A stretch of DNA of 35,722 bases, from NCBI GenBank assembly GCA_016195825.1, contig JACPYV010000115.1:1-35722 (forward strand). Direction: 5' to 3'. The notes beneath the pieces were generated by a model. That model saw only the letters and a program-made list of their open reading frames with translations, did not search any database and was not told where the DNA came from. Numbering within the stretch: position 1 is the first letter of the stretch; every line of letters starts with the position of its first letter. This stretch comes from Burkholderiales bacterium. GTDB taxonomy: Bacteria > Pseudomonadota > Gammaproteobacteria > Burkholderiales > Burkholderiaceae_C. Below are positions 15,331 to 23,519 of this stretch, one piece after another. A program made the position numbers and the translations under genes.

Positions 15331-16670
15331 TGACCATGCGCAGCTTGCAGGTCTATGTCGACCGCGCAACGGTCGGGACCCTCAGCGAAGAGAACAACCT
15401 CTGGGTCCTTGAGTACGCCCCCGAGTGGGTTGCCATGGAGCGCAGCTTTGACCTGTCGCCCGCACTGCCTCGTCACACCTTGCGTCATGAGGACGGCGGC
15501 ACGCTCCGCCCCGTGCAGTGGTACTTCGACAACCTCCTTCCCGAAGAGCTCCTGCGGCAGGCGATCGCCAAAGAAGCGGGCATCAAAGACGATGAAGATG
15601 CCTTCGCTCTGCTGGAGTACCTTGGCGCGGAATCGGCCGGCTCCCTGACCCTTCTCCCGAAGGGAGAGGAGCTCCCCGAAAAGAATGAACTGCGCGAGCT
15701 TCCCGACGACATGCTCAGCCAACGGATTCAGTCATTGCCCAAGCAGACGCTCTCGAAGAGCGCGCCCAAGCGCATGTCCTTGGCCGGAGCACAACACAAG
15801 CTGCTCGTGGTGCTCAGGAAGGATGACCTCTACGAGCCTGTGGGAGCCACCCCCTCGACCTACATCCTCAAGCCTGACCATCCTGAAGCGGGGACCTATC
15901 CGGCCTCGGTCTTCAACGAGTACTTCACCATGCGCTTGGCGAAAGCTGCAGGCCTCAAGGTTCCGCAGGTACACATCAGATACGTGCCCGAGCCGGTTTA
16001 TCTCATCGAACGCTTCGACCGCAAGGTCAAGTGGCCGCGGGGACGGTCAGGCCCCCTCGCCCCCCCAGAAGTTCAAAGACTTCATGTCATCGATGCGTGT
16101 CAGCTGCTGAACAAGGCAAGAACCTTCAAGCATTCAGGCGCCACGCTCTATGCGCTCGTGCAGATCGTCGAAGCCACAACCGTCAAGATTCAGACTCGCG
16201 CCAAACTGTTCACCTGGCTGGTGTTCAACATCTTGGTAGGCAATGACGATTGCCATCTGAAGAATCTGTCGTTCCACGTACACCACGACGCCATCGAGCT
16301 CGCACCGCACTACGACCTCTTGTCGACGGGGGCGTACCACACCAAGGCGTTTGCAGACGAGAACGGCAAATGGAACCAGGTGCCGATGGCCTTCCCGCTG
16401 CCCGGCGCCAAGACCTTTGGCGAGGTGACGCTGGAGACTGCCCTGGCTGCTGCCGACGTGCTCGGCTTGCCCAGACCTATCGCACAGCGCATCGTGACGC
16501 AGGTGACGAGCGGCGTTGAAAAGGAGTTGGGGAAAATCCTGACCGCCCATGGAGAGTTCGCCAAGAATGCGCCGGCCGACCGAGCTGCAATCATCGGCAT
16601 CGAGGGTCGGCTCTTGCGCGTGGTTCACCGCATCACGCTGCGCGACATGCTCGATCGCCTGACCCACTGA
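15330..16670 (+). CDS. hipA: HipA-family serine/threonine kinase toxin
   Basis: The 446-residue protein is as long as E. coli HipA (440), a kinase that phosphorylates glutamyl-tRNA synthetase and induces persistence. An N-subdomain (about 1-110) is followed by the P-loop-like SLAGAQHK, with Ser150 at the same number as the autophosphorylated S150 of E. coli HipA. NEYFTMRLAKAAGL and YLIERFDR follow, then the catalytic loop NDDCHLKN (305-312) and the metal-binding D of APHYDLLS. All catalytic residues are present, so it should be active. The start overlaps the hipB stop by one base; ATG at 15336 is an alternative. The target of this homologue is unknown. No terminator is clear downstream. Confidence 0.93.
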   Translation: MTMRSLQVYVDRATVGTLSEENNLWVLEYAPEWVAMERSFDLSPALPRHTLRHEDGGTLRPVQWYFDNLLPEELLRQAIAKEAGIKDDEDAFALLEYLGAESAGSLTLLPKGEELPEKNELRELPDDMLSQRIQSLPKQTLSKSAPKRMSLAGAQHKLLVVLRKDDLYEPVGATPSTYILKPDHPEAGTYPASVFNEYFTMRLAKAAGLKVPQVHIRYVPEPVYLIERFDRKVKWPRGRSGPLAPPEVQRLHVIDACQLLNKARTFKHSGATLYALVQIVEATTVKIQTRAKLFTWLVFNILVGNDDCHLKNLSFHVHHDAIELAPHYDLLSTGAYHTKAFADENGKWNQVPMAFPLPGAKTFGEVTLETALAAADVLGLPRPIAQRIVTQVTSGVEKELGKILTAHGEFAKNAPADRAAIIGIEGRLLRVVHRITLRDMLDRLTH

Positions 16671-16700
16671 AGAGCGCGCGGACGATGTAGAAGGCGGTCA

Positions 16701-16740
16701 TCTGGCGGCCCAGATCTGCTTGGACACGCTCTTGTCGCAG
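16701..16740 (-). pseudogene. Scrap of a tyrosine integrase gene
   Basis: Read on the minus strand, about 13 residues (CDKSVSKQIWAAR, then stop) resemble VSVKSVSKQVSDRQ in the larger remnant at 18566-18815. Too short to name by itself; the call rests on the shared 19-mer and the parallel TCTGGCGG just beside it in both places. Confidence 0.45.
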
Positions 16741-16932
16741 GCATTTGTTTACGCCGAACGAAATGACCTAAAGACAAATCTGGATCGGCGCCGATAGACC
16801 GCGTTTGGGAGGAAGCACCCCGTCGCAGCCTGAAGAAAATGTTCCACCATCAGTATTCAATGAACAAAACATCAGCCAGCTGAGGGATTTGGGGAGGTTA
16901 GCCGACGGCCAGGCAGGCATTCCAATCTGAAG

Positions 16933-16957
16933 AAATTTACCCGTAAAGTAAATTTAC
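16933..16957 (+). promoter_or_regulatory. Double palindrome before fic, candidate operator
   Basis: TTTAC-CC-GTAAA (16936-16947) is directly followed by the perfect palindrome GTAAATTTAC (16948-16957); together they also make a larger inverted repeat, AAATTTAC 16933-16940 with GTAAATTT 16948-16955. The site lies 55 bases before the fic ATG, where a repressor would sit. Confidence 0.65.
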
Positions 16958-17011
16958 TGACAATAATTCTTGCCGCCTGAAGATTCTTTCGCTCAATAGC
17001 GGAAACGCGAG

Positions 17012-18520
17012 ATGACCGACATCGGCTACGCCTGGATTCAAGACGCGGTCGGGGCCCCGAACTTCCTGGGCACGCAGCGCGCTCGGCTGGCGCCCGTCAG
17101 CCGCATCGAGCGCCTGGCAGACGGCACGCTGCTCGTGCCGCACAAGCTGGCGCCGGCGCCCACGCTGTTGCATCAGGCGCTGTTTGCGCTGAAGCACGAG
17201 GGCGTGCGGCTGGACCTGCTGGCGCTGGCGCTGCGACGCGTTCCGGCGGCGGAGCTGGCCGCCCTGGTGCGCGCGGTGCCCAACAGCATCTATGGCCGCA
17301 AGCTGGGCTATCTGTGGGAGACCTGGCATGGCCAGCCACTGCCCGACCTAGCCGAGACGGGCGTGGCCGCGGCCTATGTGCCGCTGTTCGACCCCGAGGC
17401 CTATGCCGTGGGGCAGCCGCGGCGCGACCCGCGCTGGCGCGTGGAGTTCAACGGCCTGGGCGAACTGGACTTCTGCCCCATCGTGCGCAAGACGCCGGCC
17501 CTGATCGACCGGCTGGCCCGGGATGTGCTGGGCCAGGCGCAGGCGTTCGCCGATTCCGTGGGGGCGGCGCTGCTGGAGCGCGCACTGGCCTGGGCCTACC
17601 TGAGCGAGACCGAAGGCTCGTTCGCCATCGAAGGCGAGGCGCCAAGCCACGACAAGGCGAGCCGGTTTGACGCGTTGCTGAAGCAGGCGCATCAGCAGCA
17701 GCCGCTGACGGAGGAGTTGCTGGTGGCGTGGCAGAACGCCACCGTGTCCAACCCGCTTGACCTGGCCGTGCAGTTCCGCACCGAGCAGAACCGGCTGCAA
17801 AAGGACATCCCCGGCGCGGCTGGCGTGACCTATGTGCCGCCCGAGCCCGAGCTGGCCGCCGCGCTGATGGCGGGCCTGATGCGGCTGGCCAACCAGCACC
17901 CACCGGGGCTGGATGCCCTGGTGCATGCGGCGGTGGTGTCGTTCGCGTTCGTGCTCATCCACCCTTTCATGGATGGCAACGGCCGGCTGTCGCGCTTCCT
18001 GGTCCATCACTGCCTGGGCCTGTCCGGGCGGTTGCCGCCGGAGTTCTTGCTGCCGATCTCGGTGGCGATGAAGAAGCACGAGTCCGCCTATCTCCAGGCG
18101 CTGACTACCTTCAGCAAGCCCGCGCGCCAACTGTGCGAGGTGCGCTGGGCCGGCGACGAACACTTCGCCTATGCCTGGGCCGAGGGGGCGGACGTGTGGT
18201 TCCGCTACATGGACCTGACCGAAGCGGCCGTCTTCATGCTGGACATGGCTGCGGCTTCGCTGGACATGCACATGCGCAAAGAGGTGGAGTTCCTGGCCAT
18301 GTTCGACCGTGTGAAGAGCTTTATTGACGCCCGCCACGATCTGCGCGGCAGCGACCTGGCCACCTTGATCGTGAGCATCTTCCAGAACGGCGGCACGCTG
18401 TCGGTCAACCGGCGCAAGCGCTATGCCGAGCGTGTGCGGCCCGATGTGCTGGATGCCATCGAAGATGCGGTACGCCGGGCAATGCAGGGCCACGCACTGG
18501 ATGCTGCAGAGCAGGTCTGA
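17012..18520 (+). CDS. Fic-family AMP transferase with built-in inhibitory helix
   Basis: The 502-residue protein carries the Fic signature HPFMDGNGRLSR (317-328), complete with catalytic His and the Mg-binding Asp and Arg, so it should transfer AMP (or another nucleotide part) to protein hydroxyls. Just ahead, SFAIEG (203-208) fits the autoinhibitory [S/T]xxxE[G/N] motif, making it a class II Fic protein that restrains itself. The first 170 residues are family-typical but without a named function; the C-terminus (about 440-490) could be a small winged helix. The ATG at 17012 has no strong ribosome binding site. It is flanked on both sides by integrase scraps and preceded by a double palindrome, suggesting carriage on mobile DNA. 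Targets are unknown. Confidence 0.92.
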   Translation: MTDIGYAWIQDAVGAPNFLGTQRARLAPVSRIERLADGTLLVPHKLAPAPTLLHQALFALKHEGVRLDLLALALRRVPAAELAALVRAVPNSIYGRKLGYLWETWHGQPLPDLAETGVAAAYVPLFDPEAYAVGQPRRDPRWRVEFNGLGELDFCPIVRKTPALIDRLARDVLGQAQAFADSVGAALLERALAWAYLSETEGSFAIEGEAPSHDKASRFDALLKQAHQQQPLTEELLVAWQNATVSNPLDLAVQFRTEQNRLQKDIPGAAGVTYVPPEPELAAALMAGLMRLANQHPPGLDALVHAAVVSFAFVLIHPFMDGNGRLSRFLVHHCLGLSGRLPPEFLLPISVAMKKHESAYLQALTTFSKPARQLCEVRWAGDEHFAYAWAEGADVWFRYMDLTEAAVFMLDMAAASLDMHMRKEVEFLAMFDRVKSFIDARHDLRGSDLATLIVSIFQNGGTLSVNRRKRYAERVRPDVLDAIEDAVRRAMQGHALDAAEQV

Positions 18521-19081
18521 AGAAGCACGATCCGCGTCAGGAGAAATTCGTTCGTAGACGCAATATCAGCCGTGTCGAGGAACGACGGTCGATTGGACCA
18601 ACAAAGTTTCCAGCTGCTCGCCCAGCTGCTCCATCATGGTGGGCCGGTGCGCCGCAGGTCGTGCGGGGTCCACGCACCCACCCTGCCCTCGGACAGCGTG
18701 AGCGAGTTGTCCTGTTTGCGCTTCTTCAGCGGCCCGGCCTGCTCCTTGAACTGTGTCTGGCGGTCGCTGACCTGCTTGGACACGCTCTTGACGCTGACGT
18801 GGTCCGTTGGCGCTTAACCCGTCGCCGCTCAGGCCGGAAAGCAAAACGCCTTGTCGCCGGCCAGCCCGTTTTTCCTTTCCGGCCTCGGTAAGGCTCTGAG
18901 GGATCCACCGACCGGCGCACCAGCAAAACGCTGCGGGACAGCTCAGCGGCTATGGGGTCAACACGGTCCCAGAGGGCTGGCACGCCAGATGAGGGGCGGA
19001 AGCTGTTCATCGACGTGCAGCGGTTCGCCGCTATCCTGCCCAGCTGAATTCGACCACGAGGGATCCCCTCCAACGCCCGTG
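18521..19081. other. Stretch between fic and the CDF gene: integrase remnant and nothing else clear
   Basis: Apart from the minus-strand integrase pseudogene at 18566-18815, no gene is supported. Open frames on the minus strand at 18816-19081 do not resemble any protein I know. This is probably the right edge of the accessory region. Confidence 0.5.
18566..18815 (-). pseudogene. Tyrosine recombinase (phage integrase) remnant
   Basis: On the minus strand the frame reads DHVSVKSVSKQVSDRQ, then after a stretch of about 25 residues GAWTPHDLRRTG, the block around the first catalytic-domain Arg of box II (HxLRRT-type). A stop follows directly in this frame, and the expected continuation TMMEQLG is found in another frame, so a frameshift lies near 18650. 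A stop codon precedes DHV. The N-terminal domains, the box I Arg region and the catalytic Tyr are absent. The piece supports past integrase-mediated gain of the neighbouring genes. Confidence 0.7.
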
Positions 19082-20041
19082 ATGCCACCACTGTCACCGC
19101 CAGAAGACTCGGAGGACACCGAGCACACGACCGCCGAGCGAGCCGCCGCAGCCTCGCGCAGCACCTGGGTCAGCGTGTTGGTCAACCTGGTGCTCACGTC
19201 CACCCAGATTGCCGCCGGCGTACTGACCAAGTCCCAGGGCCTGGTGGCCGACGGCGTGCATTCGCTGTCGGACCTGATCGCCGATTTTGTCGTCCTCCTG
19301 GCCAACCACCACAGCCAGAAGGACGCCGACGAGGACCACCCCTACGGCCACCACCGCTACGAGACGGCCGCCTCGCTGGTGCTGGGCCTGCTGCTGCTGG
19401 CCGTGGGCCTGGGCATGCTGTGGTCCGCCGTGGTCAAGCTGGAGCAGCCCGACGCCATCCCGCAGGTGCATCTTGCAGCGCTGTGGGTGGCGATGGGCGC
19501 CCTGGCGGCCAAGGAGCTGCTGTTCCGCTACATGCTGGCCGTGGCCAAGCGGGTGAAGTCCAGCATGCTGGTGGCCAACGCCTGGCATGCACGCTCGGAT
19601 GCCGCCTCGTCGCTGGTGGTGGGCCTGGGCATCATCGGCAACCTGGCCGGCTACCCCATCCTGGACCCCATCGCCGCCGCCATCGTCGGCTTCATGGTCA
19701 CCAAAATGGGGTGGAGCTTCGGCTGGGATGCGCTGCACGACCTGATGGACCGGGCCGTGGACGACGAGGAGGTGGCCGCCATCCGCCTGACGCTGTCCGA
19801 GACGCCCGGCATCATGGGCGTGCACGATATCCGCACCCGCAAGATGGGCGACATGGTGGTGGTCGACGCCCACATCGAGGTGGACGCGTCACTGACGGTG
19901 GAGGCCGGCCATGACATCGCGGTCGAGGCCCGAAGCCGCGTGATGCAGCGGCACCGGGTGCTGAACCTGATGACCCATGTGGACCCCTGGCACCGCCCGG
20001 ACCGCGACCACGACAAGGCACTGTCCGCACCGGCTGCATGA
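19082..20041 (+). CDS. Cation diffusion facilitator, zinc-type
   Basis: The 319-residue inner-membrane antiporter exports divalent metal in exchange for protons. Six membrane segments fit between about 25 and 225. TM2 carries DGVHSLSD (HxxxD) and TM5 carries HARSD (HxxxD), the metal-site pair usual for zinc-type members; DEDHPYGHHRYE lies after TM2. The cytoplasmic domain (about 230-305) has VHDIRTRKMGDMVVVDAHIEVD. There is no His-rich loop between TM4 and TM5. ATG at 19082 is chosen because the conserved part starts soon after and the in-frame sequence upstream is unlike the family. The stop overlaps the ATPase start (ATGA, 20038-20041), so they form one unit. Confidence 0.92.
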   Translation: MPPLSPPEDSEDTEHTTAERAAAASRSTWVSVLVNLVLTSTQIAAGVLTKSQGLVADGVHSLSDLIADFVVLLANHHSQKDADEDHPYGHHRYETAASLVLGLLLLAVGLGMLWSAVVKLEQPDAIPQVHLAALWVAMGALAAKELLFRYMLAVAKRVKSSMLVANAWHARSDAASSLVVGLGIIGNLAGYPILDPIAAAIVGFMVTKMGWSFGWDALHDLMDRAVDDEEVAAIRLTLSETPGIMGVHDIRTRKMGDMVVVDAHIEVDASLTVEAGHDIAVEARSRVMQRHRVLNLMTHVDPWHRPDRDHDKALSAPAA

Positions 20042-22575
20042 CGGGGATGGGAATGCCGCCTGTCGCGGGGTTGAGCCAGCAGGAAGCCCAGGCGCGGCTG
20101 CAGCGCGACGGTCCCAACGAACTCCCGGCGGCATCCCGGTCCGGCGCAGCGCAATTGCTGTGGGAGGTCGTGCGCGAGCCGATGTTCCTGCTGCTGGTGG
20201 CCTGCGGTGCCATCTACCTCGCACTGGGGGATCGCCACGAGGCCCTGATGCTGCTGGGCTTCGTGTTCGTCGTGATCGCGATAACCTTCGTGCAAAAGCG
20301 CCGTAGCCAGGCAGCGCTGGACGCACTGCGCGACCTGTCCAGCCCGCGTGCGCTGGTGCTGCGCGACGGGGTGCCGGTGAAGGTGCCGAGCCCTTCGCTG
20401 GTCGCAGGGGATGTCGTGCTGCTCGCCGAGGGCGACCGGGTACCGGCAGATGTCGAGCTGCTGGAGGCCAGTTACCTGACCGTCGACGAGTCGCAGCTGA
20501 CGGGAGAGTCGCAACCGGTGCTCAAGCAGGCCCGCGAGGCCACGGCGACCGGCCCGGCGGCGGCGCATCAGCGCTGCTTCTCGGGATCGCTGGTCACGCA
20601 GGGCAGCGCCAAAGGCTGTGTGGTGGCGACCGGTGCGCGAAGCGCGCTGGGTCGCATCGGGGTGTCGCTGGGCGGCATCGTCATGGAAGACACGCCCATC
20701 CAACGCGAGACGGCGCAGGTCGTGCGGCGCGTCGCGACGGCGGGGGTCTTGATTGCCGCCCTCCTGGCCATCGGCTGGGCAGTCAGCCGCGGTGACTGGC
20801 TCACCGGACTGCTGGCGGGCTTGACGCTGGCCATGGCCATCCTGCCGGAGGAACTGCCGGTGGTGCTCACCATCTTCCTGGGCCTCGGGGCCTGGCGGCT
20901 GTCTCGCGAGCAGGTGCTGACGCGCCGGATTCCCGCCGTGGAACTGCTGGGCGCCACCACGGTACTCTGCGTGGACAAGACCGGCACGCTGACCCGCAAC
21001 CAGATGGAGGTGCGGCAGCTTTGCGTGGACGACAAGCACTTCGTGCTGGCAGGCCAGCCGTTCGACGACATGGCGCACGCCTTCCACCCGGTGCTGGAGT
21101 ACGGCGTGCTGTCCAGCCATCGCCGAGCCTTCGACCCCATGGAGTCGGCCATCGGCGCCGCGGGACAGCGCTGGCTCCAAGGCTCGGAGCACTTGCATGC
21201 CGACTGGACGCTGGTGTCCGATTACCCCCTGTCGCGGGAGCTGCTGGCGATGTCGCGGGTCTGGCGCTCACCCGATTGCCGAGAACTGCTGGTGGCCGCC
21301 AAGGGCGCGCCGGAGGCCATCGTGGACCTCTGCCACCTGCCGCCGGCCCAGGGCCAAAGCATCGCCAGCCAGGTTGCCGCGCTGGCCGCCGAGGGCCTTC
21401 GCGTGCTCGGCGTGGCCCGGGCGGTCTTCTCCGCCAACAAGCTCCCCGCCATCCAGCACGACTTCGACTTCGAGTTCGTCGGCCTGCTCGCGCTGGAGGA
21501 CCCGGTCCGGTCCGACGTACCCGCCGCCATCGCCGAATGCCGGGCGGCCGGCATCCGGGTGGCCATGATCACCGGCGACCACCCGGCGACCGCGCTGGCC
21601 ATCGCGCGGCAGGCGGGGCTGGACACGGGCGGCGGCCACCTGACCGGCGCCGACCTGGACGCGCTGGACGACCCGGCGCTGGCCGAGCGGCTGAGCCGGA
21701 CCCAGGTGTTCTGCCGCGTACGGCCCGAGCAGAAGCTGCGGCTGGTGCAGGCCTTCAAGGCGCGCGGCGACGTGGTGGCCATGACGGGCGACGGCGTCAA
21801 CGACGCCCCGGCGCTCAAGGCGGCGCACATCGGGGTGGCCATGGGCGGTCGCGGCACCGACGTCGCCCGCGAAGCCGCGGACCTCGTGCTGCTGAATGAC
21901 GACTTTGGGGCCCTGGTGACGGCCATCCGCTACGGGCGCCGCATGTTCGCCAACCTGCGCAAGGCCATCGCCTTCGTGCTGGCCGTCCACCTGCCCATCA
22001 TCGGCCTTGCGCTCGCGCCGCTGCTGATGGGCTGGCCGCTGATCCTGATGCCAGCCCACATCCTGTTCCTGCAACTGGTCATCGATCCCGCCTGCTCCAT
22101 CGTGTTCGAGGTGGAGCCCCTGGAACCCGGCACGATGGCCCAGCCTCCACGCCGGCCCGACGCCAGGCTGTTCGACGGTTCGGTTCTGGGTCTGGGCTTG
22201 CTGCAGGGCCTGGGCCTGCTGGCTGCGGTGCTGGCCGGCCGTCTGCTGGCCGTGCGCTGGGGCGGCTCCGAAGACGCAGGGCGCACCGTGGCCTTCGCCG
22301 TGCTGGTGCTGGGGAACCTCGCGCTCATCCAGGCCAATCGCTCCTGGACGAGAACGGCAACCGGGCCACAGACGGTCAACACGGCGTTCCGCTGGATCGT
22401 GCTGGGCACGCTGGCGCTGCTGGCCCTGGCGTTGGGCTTGCCCCAGGTGGCTTCGCTGTTCAAGTTCTCTGCGCCGACGCCAACGCTGCTGGGGCTGATG
22501 GCGGTCCTGGCCTTGATGGCCTGGGGCTGGTGTGCCTGGATGGTGGCCGCACGGCGTCGGCATTGGAGGACATGA
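20038..22575 (+). CDS. P-type cation-transporting ATPase (P2-like)
   Basis: The 845-residue membrane pump has all core motifs: TGES in the actuator domain (about 155-165), DKTGTLT with the phosphorylated Asp at 313, KGAPE in the nucleotide domain, TGD, and GDGVNDAP near 585. TM4 has PEELPVVLT instead of the CPC or SPC of heavy-metal pumps or the PEGLP of typical calcium pumps, so the ion is uncertain; calcium, magnesium or manganese are candidates. An N-terminal cation ATPase domain (GLSQQEAQARLQRDGPNEL) is present, no His/Cys metal-binding tail. Co-translation with a CDF exporter suggests a role in cation homeostasis. The gene ends 2 bases before the convergent cytochrome gene. Confidence 0.9.
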   Translation: MTGMGMPPVAGLSQQEAQARLQRDGPNELPAASRSGAAQLLWEVVREPMFLLLVACGAIYLALGDRHEALMLLGFVFVVIAITFVQKRRSQAALDALRDLSSPRALVLRDGVPVKVPSPSLVAGDVVLLAEGDRVPADVELLEASYLTVDESQLTGESQPVLKQAREATATGPAAAHQRCFSGSLVTQGSAKGCVVATGARSALGRIGVSLGGIVMEDTPIQRETAQVVRRVATAGVLIAALLAIGWAVSRGDWLTGLLAGLTLAMAILPEELPVVLTIFLGLGAWRLSREQVLTRRIPAVELLGATTVLCVDKTGTLTRNQMEVRQLCVDDKHFVLAGQPFDDMAHAFHPVLEYGVLSSHRRAFDPMESAIGAAGQRWLQGSEHLHADWTLVSDYPLSRELLAMSRVWRSPDCRELLVAAKGAPEAIVDLCHLPPAQGQSIASQVAALAAEGLRVLGVARAVFSANKLPAIQHDFDFEFVGLLALEDPVRSDVPAAIAECRAAGIRVAMITGDHPATALAIARQAGLDTGGGHLTGADLDALDDPALAERLSRTQVFCRVRPEQKLRLVQAFKARGDVVAMTGDGVNDAPALKAAHIGVAMGGRGTDVAREAADLVLLNDDFGALVTAIRYGRRMFANLRKAIAFVLAVHLPIIGLALAPLLMGWPLILMPAHILFLQLVIDPACSIVFEVEPLEPGTMAQPPRRPDARLFDGSVLGLGLLQGLGLLAAVLAGRLLAVRWGGSEDAGRTVAFAVLVLGNLALIQANRSWTRTATGPQTVNTAFRWIVLGTLALLALALGLPQVASLFKFSAPTPTLLGLMAVLALMAWGWCAWMVAARRRHWRT

Positions 22576-22577
22576 GC

Positions 22578-23318
22578 TCAGTCGTCATCGTCGTGGTGCC
22601 CGCCGCGGCGCTCGCTCTGGGACACCGAAGCCCCGCCGTCCCGGCCCTGGGTGGTCTGCCATGCCACGAAGCCCAGGTAGGCCACCACCACCGCGACGGC
22701 CAGCCAGCCGCGTTGGGTCTTGACGAGGTCCGGCCCCGCACCTTCGGTGCGACCGGTCAGCATCGGTCGCGCCAGGTTCCTTCGCCGAAGAACCGACAGC
22801 AGGGCGAGCAGCGCCAGATGGGCGAAGACCAAGGCCATCGCTGAATTGGCGAAGAACTCATGCGTCTCCTCCCATGCGTCCTCCATTCCCAGCCATTCCA
22901 CGTCGCCCGCATAGCCGGACAGCACCAGCGGTGCCGCCACCAGCAGCAGCAACAGCATCGCTGCACCCATGCCGAGCGTTGCCGCCCGTGCCGGGTCGAG
23001 ACGCCCTGCCCCGGCATGGCGCAGCCAGTCGCCAACGCCCGAGACCCGGTGCCACAACAAGCCCAGGCGCGCCGGCCGCGGCCCGATCAGGCCGTACACC
23101 AGCCGGAACACCAGCAGGCCGCCGAACGCATAGCCCAGCGTCACGTGGACGCCTCGCCAGTGCTCGGACTCAGCGGTGAGCCAGGCGCCGGCAAAGCTCA
23201 GTGCAAACAGCCAGTGAAAAGCCCGCATGGGGGCGTCGATCGTCAGCCGCCCGCGTCGGGCAGGCTCGGTGCGGCCAGGGGCCGGTGCGTCGGGGATGGA
23301 GGTCGTGGGCTGGTTCAT
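22578..23318 (-). CDS. Cytochrome b561-family membrane protein
   Basis: The 246-residue protein has four to five membrane segments with haem-ligand candidates: His in MRAFHWLFALS, His in HWRGVHVTLGYA, and His in THEFF and FAHLALL. This is the bacterial cytochrome b561 / hydrogenase cytochrome b fold that passes electrons across the inner membrane. The C-terminus ends GGHHDDDD, a possible metal-binding tail. The start is set at 23318 (MNQPTTSIPD) because GGAG lies 6 bases upstream; an ATG 14 codons earlier lacks one. It is divergent from a PepSY gene and two-component genes over a 200-base spacer, a common grouping in betaproteobacteria that suggests shared control. Confidence 0.88.
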   Translation of the reverse strand: MNQPTTSIPDAPAPGRTEPARRGRLTIDAPMRAFHWLFALSFAGAWLTAESEHWRGVHVTLGYAFGGLLVFRLVYGLIGPRPARLGLLWHRVSGVGDWLRHAGAGRLDPARAATLGMGAAMLLLLLVAAPLVLSGYAGDVEWLGMEDAWEETHEFFANSAMALVFAHLALLALLSVLRRRNLARPMLTGRTEGAGPDLVKTQRGWLAVAVVVAYLGFVAWQTTQGRDGGASVSQSERRGGHHDDDD

Positions 23319-23519
23319 GGGGTGCTCCGTGAGTCGCGGTCCGTCACCCCGGGGCCGCACGGTGCCGCGTGCTGCGCCCCTGTCGGTCCCGCGGCGGTGG
23401 ACGTCAAGGTCATGGGGGCGTCGTCGGGGTTGACGGCCGCATCATCGAAAGCCGCGCTTGAACCCACCCTGAAGCCGCTGTTCATGTGCCGTTCAGCCCG
23501 GGCGTCCGACACTCCATGC
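23319..23519. promoter_or_regulatory. Divergent promoter region, cytochrome b561 / PepSY
   Basis: The 201-base spacer must hold promoters for both directions. I see TTCA-N7-TTCA at 23481-23495 as a possible direct-repeat regulator site, but no clear -35/-10 pair. OmpR-type regulators bind such repeats; the adjacent response regulator is the natural candidate. Confidence 0.35.

Larger units (their letters stand above)
16671..17011. other. Spacer between hipA and fic with an integrase remnant
   Basis: No gene is seen in these 341 bases. Near 16701-16740 the minus strand reads CDKSVSKQI, a scrap similar to the integrase remnant further right; the two share the exact 19-mer CTGCTTGGACACGCTCTTG (16716-16734 and 18772-18790). 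The rest is A/T-richer and ends with the palindromes before fic. Confidence 0.6.

Noticed and set aside
14998..16670. Second tRNA-Pro 3' end (attR) or other direct repeat of the integration site anywhere from 9100 to 19100
   Set aside because: I looked for GTTCGAATCCCGCCGTC and its parts by eye and did not find another copy; a computed search of the wider genome would be needed.
19651..21198. 515-residue minus-strand frame antisense to the CDF and ATPase genes
   Set aside because: Spans two real plus-strand genes in their complementary frame; low-complexity composition.
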